DNA of 64,000 bases from Rhizobium sp. WYCCWR10014. Lineage in GTDB: Bacteria > Pseudomonadota > Alphaproteobacteria > Rhizobiales > Rhizobiaceae. Shown in pieces: positions 17,164 to 25,640 of this stretch. Below the pieces are notes generated by a model, which did no database searches, was not told where the DNA came from, and saw only the letters and a program-made list of their open reading frames with translations. A program made the position numbers and the translations under genes. The stretch's first letter is position 1. Each line of letters starts with the position of its first letter. The stretch lies in contig NZ_LXFU01000045.1 in the NCBI RefSeq assembly GCF_001657485.1, forward strand, positions 1 through 64,000, read 5' to 3'.

Positions 17164-18398
17164 GCGGTATCAAACTCAGCATCTGCATCCCGACCTACAA
17201 CCGCGAAGCCAATCTCAGAAACGCGCTGACCTACTGCGAGAACGACTACAAGTTCGACTTTCCCTTCGAAATCGTCATCTGCGACAATGCCTCCACGGAC
17301 GGCACGCAGCAGGTGGTCGAGGAATTCATCGGTCGCGGGATGCCGATCCGCTACTACAAGCGTGAAACCAATGCCGGCGCCGCGGCAAACGTCACGAGCG
17401 CTCTGCGCCTCGGCAAGGGCGAATACCTCATCTACCTCGCCGACGACGACATCCTGATCGCCGATGCGGTGGCGGACACCATCAAATATCTCGACAACAA
17501 TCAGGAGGTGACCTGCGCCCATGCGCCGTGGTTTCTCTACGACGAAGTCGCCAAAACCGACATCGCGAAGTTCTACAATGTCGTGGAGGATCGGAAGTTT
17601 CCGCAGGGAAGTTTCGGCGACGTCTTCCAGTATATCTGCGAAGGCCACATCTTTCCGGAAATCGCGATCTACCGCTCGTCAGCCCTGCGGTCGGCCTGGA
17701 TCCCGCGGGAATTCTGCTTCTACCCGTTCCCGTTCCTTGCACATTTCCTCGATCAGGGCGCGGTCTCGTTCCTGCACCGGCCGTTCTACCGCTCCATCGT
17801 CAATTCGGCGATCGCCCGCGACCGCCCGCAAGAAGGCACCAACGACGTCATGACGAGCTGGGATCGCTATCGCGGCGGGCTTGAATATTTTCTCTATACC
17901 GGCGTCAGGCGCGGGGCGCTGCCACTCACGCCCGAGACGCGTCTCAAATATGACGAGATGTGCAAGGTCTTCACGCTCAATCGGATGGCGGTCGCCTTCC
18001 GCTTCTGGGCGGAGCGCAAGAACTTCATCAAGGCCTATGAGCTCTATACCCGCATCATGTGGGGCGGGATGCTCGACCACCCGGAAATCCGCAATTTCCG
18101 CGAAAGGCTGCCCCTGATGGTCGCCATACAGACGCTGGTGAGCGAAGTAAATTCGGCAATCGGCATCGATACGCTGCTTCTCGACGGTTTCCCGGAAATC
18201 ACCGCGCTCGAAGGCCTGATGCGCGAACTCGGCCTCAACGAAAAGGTGAAGGTGACGGTGAAACTCAGCGACAGCCCGCTGGAAAGCACCGCCGTCTTCA
18301 TCAGCGCCGACAGCGACCGGGACTATTTCGTAGCAGTCGGCTACCTGCCCAATCTCGTGTTCCACCAGCACGATGTCGCCCGGCACATCATCATGTGA
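17160..18398 (+). CDS. Family 2 glycosyltransferase
   Basis: The 412-residue protein starts with the GT-A fold: LSICIPTYNREANLRNAL, then IVICDNASTDGTQQVVEEF, then the metal-binding DDD in YLIYLADDDILIADAV (about residues 89-98). The remaining 250 residues are family-specific and hold no recognised domain. It should transfer an activated sugar to a polysaccharide repeat. It starts with TTG overlapping the epimerase stop, preceded by GGGAG. It is the only glycosyltransferase in the locus, so most linkages must be made by genes elsewhere. Confidence 0.9.
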   Translation: MSGIKLSICIPTYNREANLRNALTYCENDYKFDFPFEIVICDNASTDGTQQVVEEFIGRGMPIRYYKRETNAGAAANVTSALRLGKGEYLIYLADDDILIADAVADTIKYLDNNQEVTCAHAPWFLYDEVAKTDIAKFYNVVEDRKFPQGSFGDVFQYICEGHIFPEIAIYRSSALRSAWIPREFCFYPFPFLAHFLDQGAVSFLHRPFYRSIVNSAIARDRPQEGTNDVMTSWDRYRGGLEYFLYTGVRRGALPLTPETRLKYDEMCKVFTLNRMAVAFRFWAERKNFIKAYELYTRIMWGGMLDHPEIRNFRERLPLMVAIQTLVSEVNSAIGIDTLLLDGFPEITALEGLMRELGLNEKVKVTVKLSDSPLESTAVFISADSDRDYFVAVGYLPNLVFHQHDVARHIIM

Positions 18399-18474
18399 GC
18401 CTCGCGCCAGCTTCAAAAACTAGCGTCGTGGCGGGCGCCTGCGTCTTGATTTCAATTCAACAGAAATTAGCGGC

Positions 18475-19623
18475 ATGACAAACAGGATCTTCTACACCAA
18501 GCCTTCGATCACCCAGCTCGAAACGGATTATGCGGCCGATGCCGCCGCCACCGGCTGGGGCGCGCGCTGCTACGACTATCTCAACCGCTTCGAACGCGAC
18601 TTCAAAACCTATCTCGGCAGCGGCTTTGCGATCGCGACCTCGAGCTGCACCGGCGCCATGCACATGGGGCTTGCAGCGCTCGGCGTCGGCGCCGGCGATG
18701 AAGTGATCCTTGCCGACACGAACTGGGTCGCCACCGTCTCGCCGATCGTCCACCTCGGCGCAAGACCCGTTTTTGTCGACGTGCTTGCCGATACGTGGTG
18801 CATTGATCCCGAACAGGTCGAGCGCCATATCACGCCGAAGACCAAGGCCATTATCGCCACGCATCTCTACGGCAATCTCTGCGACATGGACGCGCTGCTG
18901 GAGATCGGCAAGCGGACAGGCATTCCGGTGATCGAAGACGCGGCCGAAGCGGTCGGCTCCGTCTGGCACGGCCGCCGCGCCGGCTCGATGGGCGCATTCG
19001 GCACCTTCTCCTTCCACGGCACCAAGACGCTGACGACAGGTGAAGGCGGCATGTTCGTCACCAATGATGCGGCACTCTACGAAAAGGTGTTGACGCTTAG
19101 CAATCACGGCCGGGCTCGCGGACAGACGAAGCAGTTCTGGCCGGATGCGATCGGCTTCAAATACAAGATGTCCAACATCCAGGCGGCCATCGGATGCGCC
19201 CAACTCGAGCGCATCGAGGAACTCGTCGACCGCAAGCGCGAAATTCTGGCTTCCTACATGATCCGGCTTTCGACCCTGCCCGGCATCACGATGAACCCGG
19301 AATACACCGGCACGATCAACGGCGCTTGGATGCCGACCGCAGTCTTTCATCCGTCGACGGGCATTACCCGCGAGATGATGCAGCAGACCTTCGAGACCGC
19401 CAATATCGACGCGCGCGTCTTCTTTTATCCCCTCTCCAGCCTCTCCATGTTCGAAGATCGGCCCGAGAACGTCAACGCCTGGAGCATTCCGGGCCGCGCG
19501 ATCAACCTGCCCAGCTATCACGACATGAGCGAGGCCGATATCGACCGGGTAGCGGCAACGCTGCACGATATGGCGGCCGGGCGGATCTACCACAACAGCA
19601 CGGCATTGCGGCAGTCGGTCTAA
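18475..19623 (+). CDS. DegT/DnrJ/EryC1/StrS sugar aminotransferase
   Basis: The 382-residue protein is a PLP-dependent sugar aminotransferase. The Schiff-base lysine is K184 in SFHGTKTLTTGEGGM. Upstream are SSCTGAMHMGLAALGVGAGD (phosphate-binding region) and the aspartate/glutamate pair in VIEDAAEAVGS. The perosamine-synthetase-like layout suggests transfer of an amino group to C4 of a 4-keto-6-deoxy sugar, using glutamate. The substrate would be the CDP-linked, possibly C-methylated product of the upstream genes. It follows the GT2 gene after a 76-bp gap and leads the second half of the locus. Confidence 0.93.
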   Translation: MTNRIFYTKPSITQLETDYAADAAATGWGARCYDYLNRFERDFKTYLGSGFAIATSSCTGAMHMGLAALGVGAGDEVILADTNWVATVSPIVHLGARPVFVDVLADTWCIDPEQVERHITPKTKAIIATHLYGNLCDMDALLEIGKRTGIPVIEDAAEAVGSVWHGRRAGSMGAFGTFSFHGTKTLTTGEGGMFVTNDAALYEKVLTLSNHGRARGQTKQFWPDAIGFKYKMSNIQAAIGCAQLERIEELVDRKREILASYMIRLSTLPGITMNPEYTGTINGAWMPTAVFHPSTGITREMMQQTFETANIDARVFFYPLSSLSMFEDRPENVNAWSIPGRAINLPSYHDMSEADIDRVAATLHDMAAGRIYHNSTALRQSV

Positions 19624-19655
19624 GACAGCCCTACAGCGAAGGACAAAGAACAGTC

Positions 19656-20414
19656 ATGACAACGAAGGACGATCGTCTCGAATTCGAAGCCCACAAGCGG
19701 GAAATGTCGCTTGCACTCGGCAAGGACGAGGCAAGTTTCCAACAATCGCTGAACACGCTGATCGGGCTCGACAAGTTCGACTATTTCTATCTCTGGTCAT
19801 GGATGGGCGTGCCGATCATCCAACTTCCGGTCGATATCCTGGCGACCCAGGAAGTCATCTGGGCGACAAAGCCCGATGTTATCATCGAAACCGGCATTGC
19901 GCGCGGCGGCTCGCTGATCTTCATGGCGTCGATCCTCGCCGCCATGGGCAACGACAAGGCCAAGGTCGTCGGCGTCGACATCGACATCCGCGCCCATAAT
20001 CGCGAGTCGATCGAATCCCATCCGATGTCGAACCGGATCAAGATGATCCAGGGCGGTTCCGTCGACGACGACGTGCTCGTCGCCGTGAAGGCGGAGATCC
20101 CGCCGGGCGCCCGCGTGATGGTGGTGCTCGACAGCGACCATTCCTACGAGCATGTCCTGGCGGAATGCCGCGCCTACGGTCCGCTGGTGACGGAAGGCTG
20201 CTACCTCGTCGTCGCCGACACGCTCATCGGCCACCTGACGGAGGAACAGGCTTTCACAAAACGCTCCAAGGTCTGGCTGCGCGGCAACGAGCCGTTGAAG
20301 GCAATCACCGATTATCTGGCGGAAACCGACCGCTTCGAAGTCGATCCGGTTCTGAACGGCAAGCTCGTGCTGTCGTCCTCGCCGGGCGGCTACTGCATCT
20401 GCCGCAAGGCGTGA
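19656..20414 (+). CDS. CmcI-like (cephalosporin hydroxylase family) protein
   Basis: The 252-residue protein has a methyltransferase-like Rossmann fold of the CmcI family. The SAM-site glycines are in DVIIETGIARGGSLIFMAS, followed by KVVGVDIDIRAHN, and the metal/acid positions are in VMVVLDSDHSYEHV. Despite the family name, members in polysaccharide clusters most likely methylate sugars or related groups. The start at 19656 is chosen over the long frame that begins at 19194, because the region before it overlaps the aminotransferase gene. It is separated from the GNAT gene by 24 bp, in the same operon. Confidence 0.85.
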   Translation: MTTKDDRLEFEAHKREMSLALGKDEASFQQSLNTLIGLDKFDYFYLWSWMGVPIIQLPVDILATQEVIWATKPDVIIETGIARGGSLIFMASILAAMGNDKAKVVGVDIDIRAHNRESIESHPMSNRIKMIQGGSVDDDVLVAVKAEIPPGARVMVVLDSDHSYEHVLAECRAYGPLVTEGCYLVVADTLIGHLTEEQAFTKRSKVWLRGNEPLKAITDYLAETDRFEVDPVLNGKLVLSSSPGGYCICRKA

Positions 20415-20438
20415 GCGGTCAAGCGGGGATCGTCGTTC

Positions 20439-21113
20439 ATGACGCAGGTCGATATCGTCAGCCTCAAGGACAATGCGGATCCGGCCAGACGGCTCCGACT
20501 TCCGATCAAGGACGATAGCGGCAGGCACGTCGGCGACCTGCAATGCATCGACAGGTCGATGCTTGCCGATCCCGGCCTGATCGACGACCTGACGACGTGG
20601 CGCAACCAGTCGATGCCGTTTTTCCTCACCCAGTTTAGCGCCACCCAGGAACGCACGCGGCGGTGGCTCGAAACCATCTCGCTGCCTGCCGCCGACCGAA
20701 TCCTGTTCGTCATTTGCGATCCAGGCGGAAACCGGTTCGGCAATTTCGGCATCTGCAACATCCGGCCCGGCTCGGCCGAATTCGACAACGTCATCCGCGG
20801 CCGGGCGAGCGACACGCGCAACCTGATGTTCCATTGCGGCAGGGCACTGCTGGAGTGGATGTTTTACGGGCTTGGGGTCGAAACCGCCGAGCTGCATGTC
20901 TTCTCCCATAATGAAAAAGCGATCGGCCTTTACAAGCGGCTAGGCTTTGCGGTGGCCGAAAACCTGCCGCTGCGGCGCACCGAGGAAGAAGGCGTGGTCA
21001 AATATTCGATCGTCGATCCATCGGAAGCAAATGCCGGCTTTGACTATCTGAGGATGGAGCTTCCGATCGAACGTTTCCGGCAGGCGCATCCATCGGCTTT
21101 GCTGACCGCCTGA
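20439..21113 (+). CDS. GNAT-family acetyltransferase (sugar N-acyltransferase-like)
   Basis: The 224-residue GNAT protein has LTTWRNQSMPFFLTQF near the start, which resembles PseH/RimJ-type substrate lobes, and FGNFGICNIRPGSAEFD as the beta strands. The final ELHVFSHNEKAIGLYKRLGF is the standard acetyl-CoA fold end. Located after a sugar aminotransferase and no other amine acceptor, it probably N-acylates the new amino sugar. The 'R/QxxGxG/A' loop is not obvious, so the acyl donor is less certain. Confidence 0.8.
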   Translation: MTQVDIVSLKDNADPARRLRLPIKDDSGRHVGDLQCIDRSMLADPGLIDDLTTWRNQSMPFFLTQFSATQERTRRWLETISLPAADRILFVICDPGGNRFGNFGICNIRPGSAEFDNVIRGRASDTRNLMFHCGRALLEWMFYGLGVETAELHVFSHNEKAIGLYKRLGFAVAENLPLRRTEEEGVVKYSIVDPSEANAGFDYLRMELPIERFRQAHPSALLTA

Positions 21114-21118
21114 AGCCC

Positions 21119-21451
21119 TCACCGCACCGGCTGATAGTGGCCGCGGAGCGGAACCTTGTCGTCCATCGAGATGAAGCCGTCGCGTTCGCAGACATACATC
21201 AGCGTCGGCATGCCACCCGAACGGAAGATCTCGTCATAACGGCGGCGGACCTGAACGGTTTGCGTGCGGCAATTGTAGGATTCCTCTTCCTTCTTGTCCG
21301 GCTGCCCCTTGACGCCGGGAAGACCCTTATAGGGATAGAGGGGTTGAACGCCCGAATCGACCGATTTCGTCCAGTCGACGGCGGAGGCGGACGCGGGCCC
21401 TAGGCCGGACATGGCAACGAGCAATATCGGAAGCATCATTACAAGCCGCAT
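21119..21451 (-). CDS. Small secreted hypothetical protein
   Basis: The 110-residue product has a hydrophobic signal peptide (MLPILLVAMSGLGPASASA). A short polar mature domain follows, with two cysteines (YNCRTQTVQ and YVCERDGF) and a run of lysine/glutamate (PDKKEEES). No family was recognised. It is convergent with the GNAT gene (5 bp apart) and lies downstream of the Wzz-like gene on the same strand. It may be a periplasmic accessory of the polysaccharide machinery, but that is position only. Confidence 0.65.
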   Translation of the reverse strand: MRLVMMLPILLVAMSGLGPASASAVDWTKSVDSGVQPLYPYKGLPGVKGQPDKKEEESYNCRTQTVQVRRRYDEIFRSGGMPTLMYVCERDGFISMDDKVPLRGHYQPVR

Positions 21452-21512
21452 AGCAACTCTCCTGCCGGCGTTGGTGGCCGCTCTTCCGATGTAGGAGAAC
21501 CGACGACCATCA

Positions 21513-23120
21513 TCAAGCGGCCGCGGCGGGCGACTTCCTGAAATAACTTCTGATGACGGGATGGCCGAAGAGGCCGGCGAGGATCGCAAACCCGGCGCCG
21601 ACGACGAAACCGGCCAGAAAACCGCCGATGACGCCGGCGACCAGCAGGATTTTCTTTCCCGGGCCATCGGCCTTGACCGGCGGCTCGGCCGGCGAGATGA
21701 CGCGAATGTTACTCTGGTTGAGGTTCTGCTCCTCGCTCGTCTGGCTGGAGCGTTTCAGCACCGTCTCGTAAATATCGCGCGCCGCAGTCGCCTTGCGCTG
21801 CAATTCGTTCAATTCCACCTGCTTGTCCGACGAACTCGCCTGCAGCGCCTTCTGCACGGCGAGCTCCTTGGCGATGCTGTCCTCGGCCGCCTTGGACTGC
21901 TCGTATTCGCCCCTTGCCGAGGTGGCGAGACGCTGCAACTCGCCCTTGATTTCGCCTGATATGCTCTGCAGCGACGAGCGGGCCGCCTGCAGGCGCGGAT
22001 GACGCGTGCCCATTTGGCTTTCGAGGCTGCCGACGGCGGCGGCCTGGGTGGCATATTGCTGACGCAGGCTGACGAGCGGCGAGGTGACGCCGCCCTCCGT
22101 CTGGTTGCCGGCGACGATGTCCTCGACGCGGAGATTGGCAACGGCATCGGCGCGCGCCTTGGCCTGGATGGTCTTTTCCTGCGCCGTCACCAGCATCGTG
22201 TTCAGCGAGACGAGCCGCTGGTCGGAGATCAGGTTGCCTTCGGTCGCGGCCATGTCGTTGTCGGCGCGGAAGGTTTCGACAGCCTGCTCGGCCTCCAGCA
22301 CCTTCTGGCGCAGGTCGTTGAGGCGTCCGTCGAGCGTCGAGGAGGTGTTTTCATAAATGCCGTTCGAGGCATTGTTCTCTTCCTCGGTGAAGGAGGTGAC
22401 GACCTGATTGGCAAGCCTGGCTGATTTTTCGGGATCGTTGGTCGTGGCGGCAAGCGAGACGACATAGGTGCTGGCCTCACGGGTGATGACCAGCGCCTTC
22501 TGCAGAGTGCCGATCACGGCGGCGCTATCCGTCCGGCCGCCGGTGAATTCGGGATCCTGGTCGAGCTTCATGGCTTCGGCGACGCGGCGCAACACATTGC
22601 CCGAGGTGAGGATCTGCACCTGGCTGTCGATCAACGCCGAGATCATTTCCGGCGACGGACCCGACGTTTGCGCGCCGGCATCGGCAAGGCCGATCTGGCG
22701 CGGATCGAAATAGAGGCTGCTGACGGCGGTGAATTTCTGGGCGATGAGCGGCGCCACCGCCCCGCCGGCGAGGGCTCCGAGAAGCGCCAGGCCAAACACG
22801 ATCAGCCGCCGGCTCCAGATCGCGGCGATACTCGAGCGGAGGTCGAGAAGCGGTGCGGCAGGCGCGGATGTAGCGTTCGGCGGCGCGTCCGCGACAGGCT
22901 GTTTTTCAGGCGAAGGCGCCGGGCGCTCATATTGGCGGGTTTCCGCAATGCTCGCCGGCGGCACGAAGGGGGGTGGGGCAGGTTCGGGCGATGGCTGGAC
23001 GAAATCATCCGGGCGGATGACAGGACTGCGCATGCGTACGCCTTCCGGCGCAGTCTGAGACGGCTCAAAACTGCGCCAGCCAGGGAGCCGGCTTACCCTG
23101 TTCCTGTCATACTGGTTCAT
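21513..23120 (-). CDS. Wzz/GumC-type polysaccharide chain-length protein
   Basis: The 535-residue inner-membrane protein follows the PCP (polysaccharide co-polymerase) plan. A proline-rich cytoplasmic N-terminus (about 40-95) is followed by TM1 (about 107-130; LIVFGLALLGALAGGAVAPL) and a periplasmic region with long coiled coils (about 260-450). TM2 (about 490-525) is preceded by the PPVKADGPGKK motif. There is no C-terminal Walker kinase, so it is not a fused tyrosine autokinase. It sets chain length of exported polysaccharide with a Wzy polymerase. It diverges from the GH5/polymerase operon. Confidence 0.9.
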   Translation of the reverse strand: MNQYDRNRVSRLPGWRSFEPSQTAPEGVRMRSPVIRPDDFVQPSPEPAPPPFVPPASIAETRQYERPAPSPEKQPVADAPPNATSAPAAPLLDLRSSIAAIWSRRLIVFGLALLGALAGGAVAPLIAQKFTAVSSLYFDPRQIGLADAGAQTSGPSPEMISALIDSQVQILTSGNVLRRVAEAMKLDQDPEFTGGRTDSAAVIGTLQKALVITREASTYVVSLAATTNDPEKSARLANQVVTSFTEEENNASNGIYENTSSTLDGRLNDLRQKVLEAEQAVETFRADNDMAATEGNLISDQRLVSLNTMLVTAQEKTIQAKARADAVANLRVEDIVAGNQTEGGVTSPLVSLRQQYATQAAAVGSLESQMGTRHPRLQAARSSLQSISGEIKGELQRLATSARGEYEQSKAAEDSIAKELAVQKALQASSSDKQVELNELQRKATAARDIYETVLKRSSQTSEEQNLNQSNIRVISPAEPPVKADGPGKKILLVAGVIGGFLAGFVVGAGFAILAGLFGHPVIRSYFRKSPAAAA

Positions 23121-23189
23121 ACGCGCACTCGTGTCCTGCCCAGCGTGAAAGACTGAAGCCGAGGTGCCGATACTTTAGAAATTCTTAGC

Positions 23190-23202
23190 TAACGGACCGT
23201 TA
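23190..23202. promoter_or_regulatory. Palindrome in the divergent Wzz / GH5 promoter region
   Basis: TAACGG, a central A and CCGTTA form a perfect 13-bp palindrome between the two divergent promoters. This suggests a shared regulator of polymer length and polymerisation. Similar TTAACGG text occurs near 41948-41954. Confidence 0.35.
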
Positions 23203-23255
23203 AAATAACCGCAGCGACACAGATGTTGCGATTTGCCGCGATAGCGAGGATGGCC

Positions 23256-24305
23256 ATGAAGACGACACGACATCTGACAGCGCTGCTGCTTGCGGCTGCT
23301 CTCATCCCGTCGCCGGCCCTTGCGACTGAGGCGCCCTGCTATCGCGGCGTCAATTTGTCCGGCGGCGAATATGGCGAGCGCGGCGGCATCTACGGCACCA
23401 ACTACACCTATCCGAGCGAAGAGACGATTGGCTATTTCGCCGAAAAAGGCATGACGATCATCCGGCTGCCCTTCCGCTGGGAACGGCTGCAGCCCGCACT
23501 CGGCGGGCGGCTCGACGAGGATGAGCTCAAGCGGATCAAAGATACGATCGGCCTGATCCGCAAACATGGCATGGCGGTTCTGCTCGACCCGCATAATTTC
23601 GGCTACTACGACAAAACCCAGGTCGGCACGGCGCCGGCGACGGATGCCGCCTTCGGTGACTTCTGGGCAAGGCTCGCCGTCGAATTCGCCAATCAGGACG
23701 GCGTTCTCTTCGGCCTGATGAACGAGCCGCACGACATCAAGGCGACGGACTGGCTGGATGCCGCCAATGCCGCGATCCGCAGCATCCGCGCCGTCGGCGC
23801 CCGCAACCTCATCCTGGTGCCGGGCACGGCATGGAGCGGCGCGGGCAGCTGGGAAAAGGATGTGATCGGCGGCGCCAACGGCACGGTGATGCTCGGCGTG
23901 CGAGACCCGCTCGACTTCTACGCCTATGAGGTCCACCAGTATCTCGACGCCGATACCTCCGGAACCCATCCGACCTGCGAAGGTGCCGGCGCCGCAGTCG
24001 CGGCGATCAACGGCGTTACCGCATGGCTGAAGCAGAACCACAAGCGCGGCTTTCTCGGCGAATTCGGCGCCTCCGCCGACAAGGACTGCATGAGCGGGCT
24101 GACGGAAATCTACGCCACCATGTCTGACAATAGCGACGTCTGGCTCGGCTGGTCCTATTGGGCGGCCGGCGATTGGTGGCCGGCAACCGAGCCGTTCAAC
24201 GTCCAGCCGCGCAAGGGTCCTGAGCGGCCGCAGATGCAGCTTCTTGCCGAGGTGGCAAAACCCGGTGCCGGCACTTGCTCCGCCGTCAAGCCTGCGGGGA
24301 AATGA
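23256..24305 (+). CDS. Glycoside hydrolase family 5 glycanase, exported
   Basis: The roughly 349-residue protein has a signal peptide (HLTALLLAAALIPSPALA) and a GH5 (beta/alpha)8 barrel. The acid/base glutamate is in LMNEPHDIKA, the nucleophile is in FLGEFGAS, and the barrel opens with YRGVNLSGGEYG. Members hydrolyse cellulose-like or mixed beta-glucans. In a polysaccharide locus it may trim or release the polymer, or remove stalled chains from the periplasm. ATG 23256 is preferred; 23223 and 23250 are alternatives. The stop overlaps the start of the polymerase gene (ATGA). Confidence 0.88.
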   Translation: MKTTRHLTALLLAAALIPSPALATEAPCYRGVNLSGGEYGERGGIYGTNYTYPSEETIGYFAEKGMTIIRLPFRWERLQPALGGRLDEDELKRIKDTIGLIRKHGMAVLLDPHNFGYYDKTQVGTAPATDAAFGDFWARLAVEFANQDGVLFGLMNEPHDIKATDWLDAANAAIRSIRAVGARNLILVPGTAWSGAGSWEKDVIGGANGTVMLGVRDPLDFYAYEVHQYLDADTSGTHPTCEGAGAAVAAINGVTAWLKQNHKRGFLGEFGASADKDCMSGLTEIYATMSDNSDVWLGWSYWAAGDWWPATEPFNVQPRKGPERPQMQLLAEVAKPGAGTCSAVKPAGK

Positions 24306-25600
24306 GCATGGCAGCCGTCGAGCACAGGGCAGCAAGATTCACTGTAGCCGGCACCGTCGCCGGCAACCGGCTGGATGCCGTCCACGCGGCATCGCGCACC
24401 GATCATGTGGTGCTCTGGCTCGGCCTGCTCTCCGTGCTCTACAACGGCATTCTCGCCTTCATCAACCACAACATCGTGCCGCTTTCGATGACGCACGTCG
24501 CCGCCAGCGAAGGCCTGATCATGGCGAGCGCCATCATCTACATCCTGCACAAGGGGATCTACGAGACCGATCTTCCGGCCTTCCTGTTCCTGCTGTTCAC
24601 GCTCGTCGTGACCATTTATGTCAGCGTGCTCAACCGCATGCTGTTCATCGATCACTTCCGCAATGTGCTGATCATCTTTTGCTTCACCGGGCTCGGGGGC
24701 TGGAGCAATGAGAAAACGATGAAGCTCGCCTTTCGCTGGGCAAGCCTTACAGTCATGATCTTCCTGATCTTCGAGATCGTCAGCGTGCCGTTCTACGTCA
24801 GCATCGTCCATCCGTCCGATTATTTCGCCAATACGCGCGGGCTGCTGCCGCTAAGCTACAACACGACGGGCCTCTTCCAGAACGCGCTCGGCTTTCCCGA
24901 GCGCTTCTCCTTCGGCATCATCGACCACCGTTCCTCCTCGATCTTCCTCGAGCAGGTGTCGCTTGCCAATTTCTGCGGCGTGATCGCCGTCTACCTGATT
25001 TCGATGTGGGAAAGGCTCAGCCGCTGGGACCGGCTGCTGATGATCGGTACAGCCGTGCTGATCCTGGTGACGAACGACACGCGCACGATGCTGATCTTCT
25101 GTTTTGCCTGCATCGTCGGTTATTTCGTCTTTCCGAAGATCCCGAAGAATTTCAATCTGGCGCTGATGCCGCTGATCGTCGCCGCCGGCTTCCTCGTCTA
25201 CGTCCTGAAACCCAACGCGACCGGCGACAACTTCACCGGCCGCATCAACCTGACGATGAAGAAGATCATGGAGCTCGATCCGCTCGCCATCCTTGGGCTC
25301 TCGGTCGACAGGGTCGCCGAATTCGCCGACAGCGGCTATGTCTACCTGATCTACGCGGCGACAATCTTCGGCGTCATCGCTCTATGGCTGTTCGTCTGCC
25401 TCTTTCCCGCCGGGCGCACGGCGGCGCAGCGGCGCTGCGCCCATTCACTTTCTCTTTTCATTTTTCTGAATATGATGATCGGGGGCACCGCGGTCTTCTC
25501 GATGAAGATTGCCGGTCTCCTGTGGTTCGTCGTCGGATATATGCGTTTCCACGACAGCCCGCGCATCCGGCAGGATCGTCCGGCAGATGTACTGAGTTGA
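24302..25600 (+). CDS. Wzy-like O-antigen / exopolysaccharide polymerase
   Basis: The 432-residue protein is integral membrane, with about ten hydrophobic segments (examples: VVLWLGLLSVLYNGILAF, LIVAAGFLVYVL, VSLANFCGVIAVYLIS). Large periplasmic loops are typical of Wzy/O-antigen ligase (Wzy_C-like) enzymes. Sequence identity in this class is very low, so the call depends on topology and location: it overlaps the GH5 gene and sits across from the Wzz-like gene. Family members polymerise repeat units at the periplasmic face. The start at 24302 avoids reading through the GH5 stop. Confidence 0.75.
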   Translation: MSMAAVEHRAARFTVAGTVAGNRLDAVHAASRTDHVVLWLGLLSVLYNGILAFINHNIVPLSMTHVAASEGLIMASAIIYILHKGIYETDLPAFLFLLFTLVVTIYVSVLNRMLFIDHFRNVLIIFCFTGLGGWSNEKTMKLAFRWASLTVMIFLIFEIVSVPFYVSIVHPSDYFANTRGLLPLSYNTTGLFQNALGFPERFSFGIIDHRSSSIFLEQVSLANFCGVIAVYLISMWERLSRWDRLLMIGTAVLILVTNDTRTMLIFCFACIVGYFVFPKIPKNFNLALMPLIVAAGFLVYVLKPNATGDNFTGRINLTMKKIMELDPLAILGLSVDRVAEFADSGYVYLIYAATIFGVIALWLFVCLFPAGRTAAQRRCAHSLSLFIFLNMMIGGTAVFSMKIAGLLWFVVGYMRFHDSPRIRQDRPADVLS

Positions 25601-25640
25601 TCGCAGCGGCGCCTCGCCGCGCGAGCCCGAGGAGCGCTCG

